Source: Pandoraea apista (GTDB lineage Bacteria > Pseudomonadota > Gammaproteobacteria > Burkholderiales > Burkholderiaceae). Taken from it: 64,000 bases of DNA. This document shows positions 46,907 through 55,598 of the stretch, in pieces. Below the pieces are notes generated by a model, which did no database searches, was not told where the DNA came from, and saw nothing but the letters and a program-made list of their open reading frames with translations. A program made the translations under genes and the position numbers. The stretch covers positions 2,542,001 to 2,606,000 of the forward strand of contig NZ_CP013481.2 of assembly GCF_001465595.2 (NCBI RefSeq), given 5' to 3'. The stretch's first letter is position 1. The number at the start of each line of letters is the position of its first letter.

Positions 46907-47278
46907 TTAGCTGCGGGCAAGAATATAAACACCGACCAGAATGATGCCGATCGCGACAAGGCGCTGCATCGACAGCGTCTCGCCAAACAAGTACCAGGCG
47001 GCGAACGCGTTCACGACATAACCGAGCGAGAGCATCGGATAGGCGATCGAGACTTCAACACGCGAGAGCGCCAGAATCCATACAACCACGCTGATGGCAT
47101 AGCAGACCAGCCCGCCCATAATCGGCAATTGCGTGGCGAGCTTGATGCCGATGGGCACTATATTGGCGCGGGTGAACTCTAGTGCGCCGATGGAGCCCGC
47201 GCCAGCTTTGAGCAACAACTGGGCGCAGGCATTGAGCAGCACGCCCGTGAGAATAAGGGAAAACGTAGCGAGATTCAT
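46907..47278 (-). CDS. SMR/EamA-type membrane protein, candidate Ara4N-lipid flippase subunit
   Basis: 123 aa with four hydrophobic helices: TFSLILTGVLLNACAQLLLK, IMGGLVCYAISVVVWILALS, VSIAYPMLSLGYVVNAFAAW and LVAIGIILVGVYILA. The conserved SMR-like features ACAQLLLKAG and SIAYPML are present. In Escherichia coli ArnE and ArnF together flip undecaprenyl-phosphate-Ara4N; here only one such gene lies in the cluster, so it may act as a homo-oligomer. The start codon has no Shine-Dalgarno; four 10-bp repeats begin 2 bp upstream. Confidence 0.82.
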   Translation of the reverse strand: MNLATFSLILTGVLLNACAQLLLKAGAGSIGALEFTRANIVPIGIKLATQLPIMGGLVCYAISVVVWILALSRVEVSIAYPMLSLGYVVNAFAAWYLFGETLSMQRLVAIGIILVGVYILARS

Positions 47279-47279
47279 G

Positions 47280-47319
47280 GAACGTTTGTGAACGTTTGTG
47301 AATAATTATGAACGTTGCG
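47280..47319. repeat. Four 10-bp phased repeats directly before the SMR gene
   Basis: GAACGTTTGT, GAACGTTTGT, GAATAATTAT, GAACGTTGCG follow one another on the plus strand; copies 1 and 2 are identical, 4 is close, 3 is diverged. On the coding (minus) strand they lie immediately upstream of the SMR start codon. Confidence 0.75.
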
Positions 47320-47418
47320 AATTAGCTGGCGCTTGGCTATGCCAGGCCTCCAGCCTCATATTGCTGTCGTCGCCGGCGCGAATCGCCGGAGATGCAGGGC
47401 TGACGATGGACAAGCGCG

Positions 47419-49188
47419 CTATTTTACGTTGTCTTCCGGCTGTGGTTTCGAGATGACGATGCGGCGGCTGTCACGCGCGATGATCCGCATTGGCAGATGT
47501 TGGGCTTCGAGCTGGCCGAATGTGCCCGGGTCGACCAGCGCGAGGGCCTTGGGGTCGGCCCGCCAGCGGGCGTAGAAATCGGTGAGCGTCGGCACCCATT
47601 TCTGGGGTTCCTGCTTCACGCCGAACTCCAGTTCGTCCGGGTGCTGCACCATGATCATCGTGTGGCCGAGGTAGTACGGCATGGTGTGGTCGAGCAGGTT
47701 CACGGAGTAGAACGGCACGTTCGGCCCGAGGCGCTGCATCTCCGCCTTGACGGCTGGCACAAGCAGCACGCCCGAGCTTTGGCGGCCGAACACTTCATGG
47801 CCCATGCCGCCGACGGTCACGAGCAGCAGCATCGCACCGGCAAAGGTGAGCAGGGCGCGGCGCGCACTGTGTCTCGCCAGCCGCCACGCCACGAGCGTTC
47901 CCGCCAGTCCGGTACCGATCGCGAAGTACAGCCAGATCTGGAAGGCTTTGTATAACTCATTCGGGTTGCGTACGCTGCCCGCACGGCCCACGAAGATGGC
48001 TACCATGACGAGCGCGGCGATCAGGAAAATCGCGTAACCCGCCATGTGCAGACGCACCGTTTCGCGGCGTAACTGTGCGAGATACAGGCCAAAGAGCAGT
48101 GCCATGGCCGGTGCGATGGGCAGCAGATAGGAAATCAGCTTCGAGTGCGACGCACTGAAGAAGGCAAAGATGAACAGCGCCCACACCCAGAGCATGAGTG
48201 CCGGAGCAAAGCCGTTGGGCTGACGTGGCATGCGCAGCGTGGCGCGCACGGTGCCCGGCAACACCGACAGCCAGGGCAGGAAACCGACAATGAACACGGG
48301 CACGAAGTACCACGGCGCGCCATCGCGATTGTGGCCTTCCATTGCAAATCGGCGGAAGTGCTCGTTGATGAAAAAGAAATCGAAGAATTCTGGGTTGTGG
48401 ACTTGTACCAGCACGAACCACGGTGCCGCAATCGCGAAGAAGACGATCAGTCCGCTGCCGAGGTATAGACGCCGCCACAAGGCCCAGTCGCGTGCGACGA
48501 ACGTGTAGATCACGAGCACGCCGCCCGGCAACACAATGCCGACCAGCCCCTTGCTCAGGACGGCAAGCGCCATGGCTGCCCAGCATAGCCACATCCAGCC
48601 GCGCACGTCGGGGCGCGCGAGGCCCGGCCGCTGGGCCAGCAGCAGCGCGCACAACGAGAGCCCCATGAAAAACGACAAGCCCATATCGAGCACGTTGAAG
48701 TGCCCGAGCAGCGACCACAGGGGGGCGCAGGCCAGCGCTGCGGCGGCGAACAGGCCGACGCGCGCATTGAATACCCGGCGGCCGGTGTAGCCGACCATCA
48801 GCACACCCGCGAAACCGGTAAGCGCCGTCCACAACCGGGCTTGCCATTCGCCCAGTCCGAATGCGGCAAACGTGAGCGCATTCATCCAGGTTTGCAGCGG
48901 CGGTTTTTCGAAATACTTGTACCCGTTGTAACGCGGCGTAATCCAGTCGCCCGTGACCCACATCTCGCGCGCCATTTCCGCGTACCGGCCTTCATCGCTC
49001 GCAATCAGGTGGCGGTAGTCGAGAACGCCGAACCAGACGAGCGCGAACGCCACGAGAAGCAGCCAGAAAGCGGTGGGGGACAGCGGGTAGGAAGACGGCG
49101 GCGAGTGCGATGCGGTGGGCGTGGACAACGGCGGCGGAGCAAGCGGTTCGGCGGCCATCGGGCCGGAGGCGAGCGGGCGGCGGCTCAC
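47419..49188 (-). CDS. arnT: Undecaprenyl phosphate-Ara4N:lipid A transferase ArnT
   Basis: 589 aa from a GTG that overlaps the stop of the preceding gene (GTGA). ArnT is an inner-membrane GT83 glycosyltransferase that adds Ara4N to lipid A phosphates at the periplasmic face, lowering binding of cationic peptides. After a 35-residue Pro/Ser-rich N-terminus come about a dozen hydrophobic helices. The first periplasmic loop has the GT-C signature DYRHLIASDEGRYAEMAREM and the ArnT motif GYKYFEKPPLQTWMNAL. The C-terminal 100 residues form a soluble periplasmic domain. First Ara4N gene of the cluster. Confidence 0.95.
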   Translation of the reverse strand: MSRRPLASGPMAAEPLAPPPLSTPTASHSPPSSYPLSPTAFWLLLVAFALVWFGVLDYRHLIASDEGRYAEMAREMWVTGDWITPRYNGYKYFEKPPLQTWMNALTFAAFGLGEWQARLWTALTGFAGVLMVGYTGRRVFNARVGLFAAAALACAPLWSLLGHFNVLDMGLSFFMGLSLCALLLAQRPGLARPDVRGWMWLCWAAMALAVLSKGLVGIVLPGGVLVIYTFVARDWALWRRLYLGSGLIVFFAIAAPWFVLVQVHNPEFFDFFFINEHFRRFAMEGHNRDGAPWYFVPVFIVGFLPWLSVLPGTVRATLRMPRQPNGFAPALMLWVWALFIFAFFSASHSKLISYLLPIAPAMALLFGLYLAQLRRETVRLHMAGYAIFLIAALVMVAIFVGRAGSVRNPNELYKAFQIWLYFAIGTGLAGTLVAWRLARHSARRALLTFAGAMLLLVTVGGMGHEVFGRQSSGVLLVPAVKAEMQRLGPNVPFYSVNLLDHTMPYYLGHTMIMVQHPDELEFGVKQEPQKWVPTLTDFYARWRADPKALALVDPGTFGQLEAQHLPMRIIARDSRRIVISKPQPEDNVK

Positions 49189-49571
49189 TCAGCCGCCTCG
49201 GTCTCGATGAGCACGGCGAGCACGACACGGCGCCCTTCGCTCATCAGGATGTTGTAAGTGCGGCAGGCCGCCTGGGTATCCATGGAGTCCACGCCGATGC
49301 GGGTGCTGGTGAGCGTGCTGGTCAGCCGGGGATGGGCAAATCGCAAACGGGCGCCGCTGCCGAAGATGACGACTTCAGGGTCGAGCGCGCGCAGATTTTC
49401 GAAATGAGACGGCTCGAGTGCATCGAAGCGCGACACCGGCCAGGCCTGGATCTCGCCCTCTGGTGCAATGATCACGCTTTGCTCGTGACGAACCTTGTTC
49501 ACCTCGACGTAGCCGGGGCCGTAGCCGGTGACAGTGTTCAATGCTTGCAACGGGTCTTGATGCAGTTTCAC
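49185..49571 (-). CDS. Mth938-like domain protein (DUF498)
   Basis: 128 aa. The Mth938-like fold is shared with the mitochondrial complex I assembly factor NDUFAF3; bacterial members have no settled function. Visible: a short N-terminus MKLHQDPLQALNTVTGYGPGYVEVNKV, the core PEVVIFGSGARLRFAHPRL, and GVDSMDTQAACRTYNILMSEGRRVVLAVL. The start ATG is behind GAAAGTGAAA-type purines. The stop overlaps the arnT start by 4 bp, so it may be co-translated with the arn genes. Confidence 0.85.
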   Translation of the reverse strand: MKLHQDPLQALNTVTGYGPGYVEVNKVRHEQSVIIAPEGEIQAWPVSRFDALEPSHFENLRALDPEVVIFGSGARLRFAHPRLTSTLTSTRIGVDSMDTQAACRTYNILMSEGRRVVLAVLIETEAAE

Positions 49572-49901
49572 TTTCGAAAGATTCCCTACCCAGGGGGTTA
49601 CCCAATGGTTATCCAGTGGTCAACGAGCGTCGGCGGGTCGCGCAACGGCCGCGCATCTTGCCTCGCATGGCGCAAACCGTCAATGATGCATTGCCGAACT
49701 CTGTCATAATTGGCTAAATTATAGCTTTTTGCCGTACGCAGCACGGCAAAACCGTTGCAGTGCGGCATTTGCCACGCCGAAACCGGGGGAACGCGGTGTC
49801 ATGTGCGCTTCGCACAAGCCGCCGGACCGCCAATTCGCCGTGCGTCCCGCCTGCTGCCGGTCCGTACGGACCCTGCGCCGCCCGCCAAGACCACAACCGC
49901 C
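49572..49901. other. Divergent promoter region between the arn cluster and alaA
   Basis: 330 bp. A TATAAT box on the minus strand (49718-49723) could serve the DUF498-arn side. On the plus strand TTGCCG (49691-49696) and TAAATT (49715-49720), 18 bp apart, could serve alaA. A 9-bp hairpin TTTTGCCGT (49727-49735) / ACGGCAAAA (49743-49751) lies in the expected alaA leader. No credible gene is seen; an open frame continuous with alaA is rejected because it lacks homology. Confidence 0.45.
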
Positions 49902-51128
49902 GTGAAACCGATCCTTAAATCGCAGAAATTGCAGAATGTCTGCTACGACATTCGTGGGCCCGTGCTCGAACATGCCAAGCGCATGGAAGACGAAGGTCAT
50001 CGCATCATCAAGCTGAACATCGGCAATCTGGCGCCGTTCGGCTTCGAGCCGCCCGACGAGATCGTGCAGGACATGATCCGCAATCTGCCGAATTCGGCCG
50101 GTTACTCGGATTCGCGGGGCGTGTTCGCGGCGCGCAAGGCGATCATGCACTACTGCCAGCAAAAGCGCATCAAAGACGTACAGCTCGACGACATCTACCT
50201 CGGCAACGGGGCTTCGGAGCTGATCGTGATGGCCATGCAGGCATTGCTCAACGACGGCGACGAAGTGCTCGTGCCGGCCCCCGACTACCCGCTCTGGACG
50301 GCTGCCGTCAGCCTGTCGGGCGGCACGCCGGTCCATTACATCTGCGATGAACAGGCCGACTGGCAACCCGATCTGGCGGACATCCGCAAGAAGATCACGC
50401 CGAACACGCGCGCCATCGTCATCATCAACCCGAATAACCCGACCGGTGCGCTGTACTCGGACGAACTCCTCAAGGATATCGTTGCGCTCGCCCGCGAGCA
50501 CAAGCTCATCATTTACGCCGACGAGATCTACGACAAGATCGTCTACGACGGCGAAGTGCACACCTCGATCGGCTCGCTCTCCGAAGACGTGCTCACCATT
50601 ACGTTCAACGGCCTGTCCAAGAGCTATCGCGCGTGCGGTTACCGCGCGGGCTGGATGGTGGTGTCGGGCGATAAGCGTCCGGCGCGCGACTATATCGAAG
50701 GGCTGAATATTCTGGCCTCGATGCGTCTGTGCCCGAACGTGCCGGGCCAGTACGCCATTCAGACGGCGCTGGGCGGCTACCAGAGCATCAAGGACCTGAT
50801 CGTGCCGGGCGGACGCCTGTACGAGCAGCGCGAGATCGCCCACCGCATGCTCACCGACATTCCCGGTGTGACCTGCGTGAAGCCCAAGGCGGCGCTGTAT
50901 CTGTTCCCGCGTCTCGATCCGGCGGTATACCCCATTGCCAACGATCAGGAGTTCATCCTCCAGTTGCTGCTTGAAGAGAAGGTCCTGCTGGTGCAGGGCA
51001 GCGGCTTCAACTGGATGCACCCCGACCATTTCCGCGTAGTGTTCCTGCCTCACGAGGGCGACCTGGAAGACGCCATCAGTCGCATTGCCCGCTTCCTGGA
51101 CGGTTATCGCCGTCGCCACGGCAAGTGA
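49902..51128 (+). CDS. alaA: Glutamate-pyruvate aminotransferase AlaA
   Basis: 408 aa from the GTG at 49902 (MKPILKSQKLQNVCYDIRGP), which matches the start of Escherichia coli AlaA; the frame remains open about 50 codons upstream without homology. Class I PLP aminotransferase making alanine from pyruvate and glutamate. Marks: LNIGNLAPFGFEPPDEIVQD, GYSDSRGVFAARKAIMHY, VIINPNNPTGALYS, IYADEIYDKIVYDG and the Schiff-base Lys in TFNGLSKSYRACGYRAGWM. First gene of a run with hom and thrC, 37 bp before hom. Confidence 0.95.
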   Translation: MKPILKSQKLQNVCYDIRGPVLEHAKRMEDEGHRIIKLNIGNLAPFGFEPPDEIVQDMIRNLPNSAGYSDSRGVFAARKAIMHYCQQKRIKDVQLDDIYLGNGASELIVMAMQALLNDGDEVLVPAPDYPLWTAAVSLSGGTPVHYICDEQADWQPDLADIRKKITPNTRAIVIINPNNPTGALYSDELLKDIVALAREHKLIIYADEIYDKIVYDGEVHTSIGSLSEDVLTITFNGLSKSYRACGYRAGWMVVSGDKRPARDYIEGLNILASMRLCPNVPGQYAIQTALGGYQSIKDLIVPGGRLYEQREIAHRMLTDIPGVTCVKPKAALYLFPRLDPAVYPIANDQEFILQLLLEEKVLLVQGSGFNWMHPDHFRVVFLPHEGDLEDAISRIARFLDGYRRRHGK

Positions 51129-51165
51129 TGCGCGCCAACCGATTTCGACTTTTGAGTAAAACTGC

Positions 51166-52476
51166 ATGAAACCGATCAAATTGGGCCTGCTGGGCCTCGG
51201 CACGGTGGGCTTCGGTGCCTTCCAGGTACTGGCTCGCAATCAGGAAGAAATTCAACGTCGTGCCGGACGGGGTATCGAGATTACGAAGGTCGCGGTGCGC
51301 AATGTCGAACGCGCCCGCGGTCTCGTGGGCGACGCCGCCATCGTGACGGGCGATCCGTTCGAGGTGGTCAACGATCCCGACATCGACGTGGTGGTCGAGA
51401 CCATCGGCGGCTACGACCTCACCAAGGAACTGGTGCTCAAGGCGATCGAGAACGGCAAGCATGTGGTCACGGCCAACAAGGCGTTGCTGGCCGTCTACGG
51501 CAACGAGATCTTCGCCGCCGCACGCAAGGCCAACGTGATGGTCGCGTTCGAAGCGGCTGTCGCCGGTGGTATCCCCATCATCAAGGCGCTGCGTGAAGGC
51601 CTGACGGCCAATCGTATTCAGTGGATTGCCGGCATCATCAACGGCACCACGAACTTCATTCTCTCGGAGATGCGCGACAAGGGCATCGACTTCGACGTGG
51701 CGCTTGCCGACGCGCAGCGTCTGGGCTACGCCGAAGCCGACCCGACGTTCGACATCGAAGGGGTCGACGCCGCGCACAAGCTCACGCTCATGAGTGCGAT
51801 CGCGTTCGGCGTGCCGGTGCAGTTCGACCGTGCTTATATCGAAGGCATCACCAAGCTGTCGGCGCTCGACATCAAGTATGCGGAAGAGTTGGGTTACCGC
51901 ATCAAGCTGCTGGGTATCACGCGTCATGTGGAAGCGGGTATCGAACTGCGTGTGCACCCGACGCTGATTCCGGCCAAGCGCCTCATCGCCAACGTGGAAG
52001 GCGCCATGAACGCCGTGCTGGTGCAGGGCGACGCTGTGGGCGCCACGTTGTATTACGGCAAGGGCGCGGGCGCCGAGCCGACCGCGTCGGCCGTGGTGGC
52101 CGATATCGTCGACGTGACGCGTCTGCAAACGGCCGATCCGGAGCATCGCGTGCCGCATCTGGCCTTCCAGCACGATGCGCTGTCGAACACGCCGGTGCTG
52201 CCGATCGACGAAGTCACCACGAGCTACTACCTGCGTCTGCGCGTGGTCGACCGTGCGGGCGTGATGGCGGCGCTTACGCGCATCCTCGCCGATCTGGATA
52301 TCTCCATCGACGCCTTGCTGCAAAAGGAATCGCGCGAGGGCGAGCACCAAACCGACATCATCCTCCTGACGCACGAGACCCAGGAGAAGCACATCAATTC
52401 GGCCATCGCGAAGATCGAGGCCATGGAAACGGTGCTCTCGAAGGTCACCCGCATCCGTATGGAGGCCTTGAGCTGA
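51166..52476 (+). CDS. hom: Homoserine dehydrogenase
   Basis: 436 aa. Reduces aspartate semialdehyde to homoserine, branch point to threonine and methionine. NAD(P) motif GLLGLGTVGFGAFQVL at the N-terminus, catalytic domain with AAVAGGIPIIKALREGLTANR, INGTTNFILSEM and GYAEADPTFDIEGVDAAHKL (catalytic Lys/Asp region), and a C-terminal ACT domain (YYLRLRVVDRAGVMAALTRI) for threonine feedback. Monofunctional form without aspartokinase. Upstream of thrC by 55 bp. Confidence 0.98.
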   Translation: MKPIKLGLLGLGTVGFGAFQVLARNQEEIQRRAGRGIEITKVAVRNVERARGLVGDAAIVTGDPFEVVNDPDIDVVVETIGGYDLTKELVLKAIENGKHVVTANKALLAVYGNEIFAAARKANVMVAFEAAVAGGIPIIKALREGLTANRIQWIAGIINGTTNFILSEMRDKGIDFDVALADAQRLGYAEADPTFDIEGVDAAHKLTLMSAIAFGVPVQFDRAYIEGITKLSALDIKYAEELGYRIKLLGITRHVEAGIELRVHPTLIPAKRLIANVEGAMNAVLVQGDAVGATLYYGKGAGAEPTASAVVADIVDVTRLQTADPEHRVPHLAFQHDALSNTPVLPIDEVTTSYYLRLRVVDRAGVMAALTRILADLDISIDALLQKESREGEHQTDIILLTHETQEKHINSAIAKIEAMETVLSKVTRIRMEALS

Positions 52477-52531
52477 GCGCTCCGGCGCTCGCTTCTGGCC
52501 ACACGAACCGATACGACAGGACACGATCCTC

Positions 52532-53998
52532 ATGAAATACATCTCCACGCGCGGCGCGGGCCTGAGTTCGGGCGAGCCGCAATCGTTCTCCAGCATTCTG
52601 CTCGGCGGTCTGGCGCCGGATGGCGGCTTGTATCTGCCCACGGAATACCCGCAGGTGACGGCCGACGAGTTGCGTGCCTGGCGTCAGTTGTCGTATGCCG
52701 ATCTGGCTGCCAGCGTGCTGGCCAAGTTCGCGGGCGACATTCCTGCCGAAATTCTGGCCGACCTGACCAAGCGCACGTACACCGCCGAGGTGTATCGCAA
52801 CGTGCGCCCGGGTGAGGACGCCGCCGAGATTACGCCGCTGTTGCCGCTGGGTGTCGAGAAGGACACGCAGCTCTCGCTGCTGGCGCTCTCGAACGGCCCG
52901 ACGCTCGCGTTCAAGGACATGGCCATGCAGTTGCTGGGCAACCTGTTCGAGTACGCACTGGCGCAGCACGGCGACGCGCTCAACATTCTCGGCGCGACGT
53001 CCGGCGACACGGGCAGCGCGGCGGAGTACGCCATGCGGGGCAAGGAAGGCATTCGTGTGTTCATGCTCTCGCCTGCGGGCAAGATGAGCGCGTTCCAGAC
53101 AGCCCAGATGTACAGCCTGCAAGACCCGAACATCTTCAACCTCGCGGTCGAAGGTGTGTTCGACGACGCGCAGGACATCGTCAAGGCGGTCTCGAACGAT
53201 CACGCCTATAAGGCCCGTTACAAGATCGGCACGGTGAACTCGATCAACTGGGCGCGTGTCGTGGCGCAGGTCGTGTACTACTTCAAGGGCTACTTCGCGG
53301 CCACGGGCGGCAAGTCCGGGCAGGACGGCGAAGTGTCGTTCACGGTGCCGTCGGGCAATTTCGGCAACGTTTGCGCGGGCCATATCGCCCGCATGATGGG
53401 CTTGCCGATTCGCAAGCTGGTTGTGGCGACGAACGAAAACGATGTGCTCGACGAGTTCTTCCGCACCGGCCGTTACCGTGTGCGCAAGTCCGCCGAAACG
53501 TTCCATACGAGCAGCCCGAGCATGGACATCTCGAAGGCATCGAATTTCGAGCGATTCCTGTTCGATTTGCTCGGCCGCGACGCGAAGGCGACGGCCGATC
53601 TGCTCTCGAAGGTCGAGCGCGAAGGCGGCTTCGATCTGTCGGGTACCGAGGCTTTCGCCCGCGTACGGCAGTTCGGCTTCGTTTCGGGCCGCAGCACGCA
53701 CGCCGATCGTGTGACGACGATTCAAGACGTGGCCAAACGCTACGACGTGGTCATCGACACGCACACGGCCGACGGCGTGAAGGTGGCTCGTGAAGCCCTC
53801 GAATCCGGTGTGCCGATGGTGGTGCTCGAGACCGCGCAGCCGGCGAAGTTCGCCGAGACGATCCGCGAGGCATTGCATCGCGAGCCGCCGCGCCCGGCCG
53901 GATTCGAGCAGCTTGAATCGCTACCGCAACGCTTCGAGACCGTGCCTAACGACGTGGCACGGGTGAAGGCCTATATTGCAGAGCACACCGGCCTTTAA
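52532..53998 (+). CDS. thrC: Threonine synthase
   Basis: 488 aa. PLP enzyme converting phosphohomoserine to threonine. It has the N-terminal MKYISTRGAGLSSGEPQSFSSILLGGLAPDGGLYLP, the PLP-Lys region LSNGPTLAFKDMAMQLLGNLF, and the glycine-rich loop ILGATSGDTGSAAEYAMRGK. This is the longer fungal/gammaproteobacterial-type class. Homoserine kinase is not in the window. The last codons may overlap an alternative TTG start of moeA. Confidence 0.98.
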   Translation: MKYISTRGAGLSSGEPQSFSSILLGGLAPDGGLYLPTEYPQVTADELRAWRQLSYADLAASVLAKFAGDIPAEILADLTKRTYTAEVYRNVRPGEDAAEITPLLPLGVEKDTQLSLLALSNGPTLAFKDMAMQLLGNLFEYALAQHGDALNILGATSGDTGSAAEYAMRGKEGIRVFMLSPAGKMSAFQTAQMYSLQDPNIFNLAVEGVFDDAQDIVKAVSNDHAYKARYKIGTVNSINWARVVAQVVYYFKGYFAATGGKSGQDGEVSFTVPSGNFGNVCAGHIARMMGLPIRKLVVATNENDVLDEFFRTGRYRVRKSAETFHTSSPSMDISKASNFERFLFDLLGRDAKATADLLSKVEREGGFDLSGTEAFARVRQFGFVSGRSTHADRVTTIQDVAKRYDVVIDTHTADGVKVAREALESGVPMVVLETAQPAKFAETIREALHREPPRPAGFEQLESLPQRFETVPNDVARVKAYIAEHTGL

Positions 53999-54038
53999 GC
54001 CGGCGATTGCGCTGATCCCTGACTCTCGGGCCATCGTC

Positions 54039-55250
54039 ATGCTGAGTACACAAGAAGCCCTCGACGCCGTGCTGGCGGCTGCCCGCCCGCTCGGTCGGCG
54101 GGAGACGGTCGACACGCTTGCGGCCAACGGCCGCGTGCTGGCGGCCGACGTGATCGCCACGCTCGACGTGCCGCCCATGGACACCAGTGCCATGGACGGG
54201 TACGCCGTGCGAGTCGCCGACCTGCGGGGCGCCGAGACGGTGTTGCCGGTCTCGCAACGCATTCCGGCGGGGCACGCGCCCGAACCGCTCGCCAGCGGCA
54301 CTGCGGCGCGCATTTTCACGGGCGCGCCGGTGCCGCAAGGGGCCGACGCCGTCGTCATGCAAGAGCAGTGCGAGGTTCGCGACGACGGCTCGGTCGTGAT
54401 TCGTCACGCGCCGGCCGAAGGCGAATTCGTCAATCGGCAGGGCGCGGATATTCGCCGCGATAGCGTGGTGCTCGCCGCAGGCACGAGGCTGGGCGCGCCT
54501 GCGCTGGGGTTGGCGGCGTCTGTCGGGATTGCAAAGCTGGAAGTCTCGCGCCGCCTGCGGGTGGCCGTGTTCTTTACCGGTGACGAGCTGACGATGCCCG
54601 GCGAGACGCTGCGTGCGGGCAGTATCTACAACTCGAACCGCTTCGTGCTGCGCAGCCTGTTGGAGAACCTGGGCTGCGAGATGACCGATTACGGTATCGT
54701 GCCGGACAATCTGGCCGCCACGCGTGCGATTCTGCGCGACGCCGCGCGTGCCAACGACCTGATCATCACGTCCGGCGGTGTGTCGGTGGGCGAGGAAGAT
54801 CACGTCAAACCTGCGGTGGAGGCCGAGGGTCGCCTCAATCTGTGGCAGATCGCGCTCAAGCCGGGCAAGCCACTGGCTTATGGCGAAGTCAATCGTGCAG
54901 GCGGCGAGACTGCGCATTTCCTCGGCTTGCCGGGTAATCCGGTGTCGAGCTTCGTGACTTTCCTGCTGTTCGTGCGCCCGTTCATCCTGCGCTTGCAAGG
55001 GGTGGCGGACGTGACGCCGCGCCGCATCGCCATGCGTGCCGATTTCACGCAGACGAAGGCCGATCGTCGTAATGAATTCGTGCGGGCGCGGATCAATGCG
55101 CACGGCGGCCTTGACGCCTTTCCCAACCAGAGTTCGGCGGTACTCACGTCGACCGTCTGGGGCGACGGCCTCATCGACAACCCGCCGGGCCATCGCATCG
55201 AAGCCGGGCAGACGGTGGCGTTCCTGCCGTTCTCCGACCTCCTATATTGA
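54039..55250 (+). CDS. moeA: Molybdopterin molybdenumtransferase
   Basis: 403 aa from the ATG at 54039 (MLSTQEALDAVLAA). An in-frame TTG at 53976, inside thrC and behind GAAGG, is the alternative and would add 21 residues. MoeA inserts molybdate into adenylylated molybdopterin. Domains: N-terminal PPMDTSAMDGYAVRVADL, RIFTGAPVPQGADAVVMQEQ, central MogA-like domain with VAVFFTGDEL, ITSGGVSVGEEDHVK and the C-terminal beta-barrel. Followed by moaD (37 bp) and moaE. Confidence 0.96.
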   Translation: MLSTQEALDAVLAAARPLGRRETVDTLAANGRVLAADVIATLDVPPMDTSAMDGYAVRVADLRGAETVLPVSQRIPAGHAPEPLASGTAARIFTGAPVPQGADAVVMQEQCEVRDDGSVVIRHAPAEGEFVNRQGADIRRDSVVLAAGTRLGAPALGLAASVGIAKLEVSRRLRVAVFFTGDELTMPGETLRAGSIYNSNRFVLRSLLENLGCEMTDYGIVPDNLAATRAILRDAARANDLIITSGGVSVGEEDHVKPAVEAEGRLNLWQIALKPGKPLAYGEVNRAGGETAHFLGLPGNPVSSFVTFLLFVRPFILRLQGVADVTPRRIAMRADFTQTKADRRNEFVRARINAHGGLDAFPNQSSAVLTSTVWGDGLIDNPPGHRIEAGQTVAFLPFSDLLY

Positions 55251-55287
55251 GAGAGACCCGTCGCGCATGCGACGGGGCAGCCAGACT

Positions 55288-55545
55288 ATGCAAATCGATC
55301 TTCGCTTTTTCGCCAGCGTCCGTGAGGCGCTCAATGTCGCTGAGGAGCGCGTCGAGGTTCCGGCCGGGATTGCTACGGTGGGAGACGTGCGGCAGTGGTT
55401 GTGCGGCCGTGGCCCGGTGTGGGCGGAGACGCTTGGCGAGCAGCGCTCGCTGCGCATGGCGCTGAATCACACGATGGTGCCGGCTGCCACGCGCCTGACC
55501 GAGGGCTGCGAAGTCGCGTTCTTCCCGCCCGTGACCGGCGGCTGA
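55288..55545 (+). CDS. moaD: Molybdopterin synthase sulfur carrier subunit MoaD
   Basis: 85 aa from the ATG at 55288 (MQIDLRFFASVREALN). Ubiquitin-like carrier whose C-terminal Gly-Gly is thiocarboxylated to donate sulfur to precursor Z. The C-terminus reads EVAFFPPVTGG, exactly as required. The longer open frame in the same phase belongs to noncoding sequence over moeA and is ignored. Between moeA and moaE (53 bp). Confidence 0.96.
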   Translation: MQIDLRFFASVREALNVAEERVEVPAGIATVGDVRQWLCGRGPVWAETLGEQRSLRMALNHTMVPAATRLTEGCEVAFFPPVTGG

Positions 55546-55598
55546 GTCGCGTCGCCTCGCCAACCCATAGCGAAACCCAGTACAGGAGAGCTCGCCCC

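Noticed and set aside
53976..54038. TTG start extending moeA into thrC
   Set aside because: It has a modest RBS, but the added residues lack homology and the ATG at 54039 gives family length. Kept only as an alternative.
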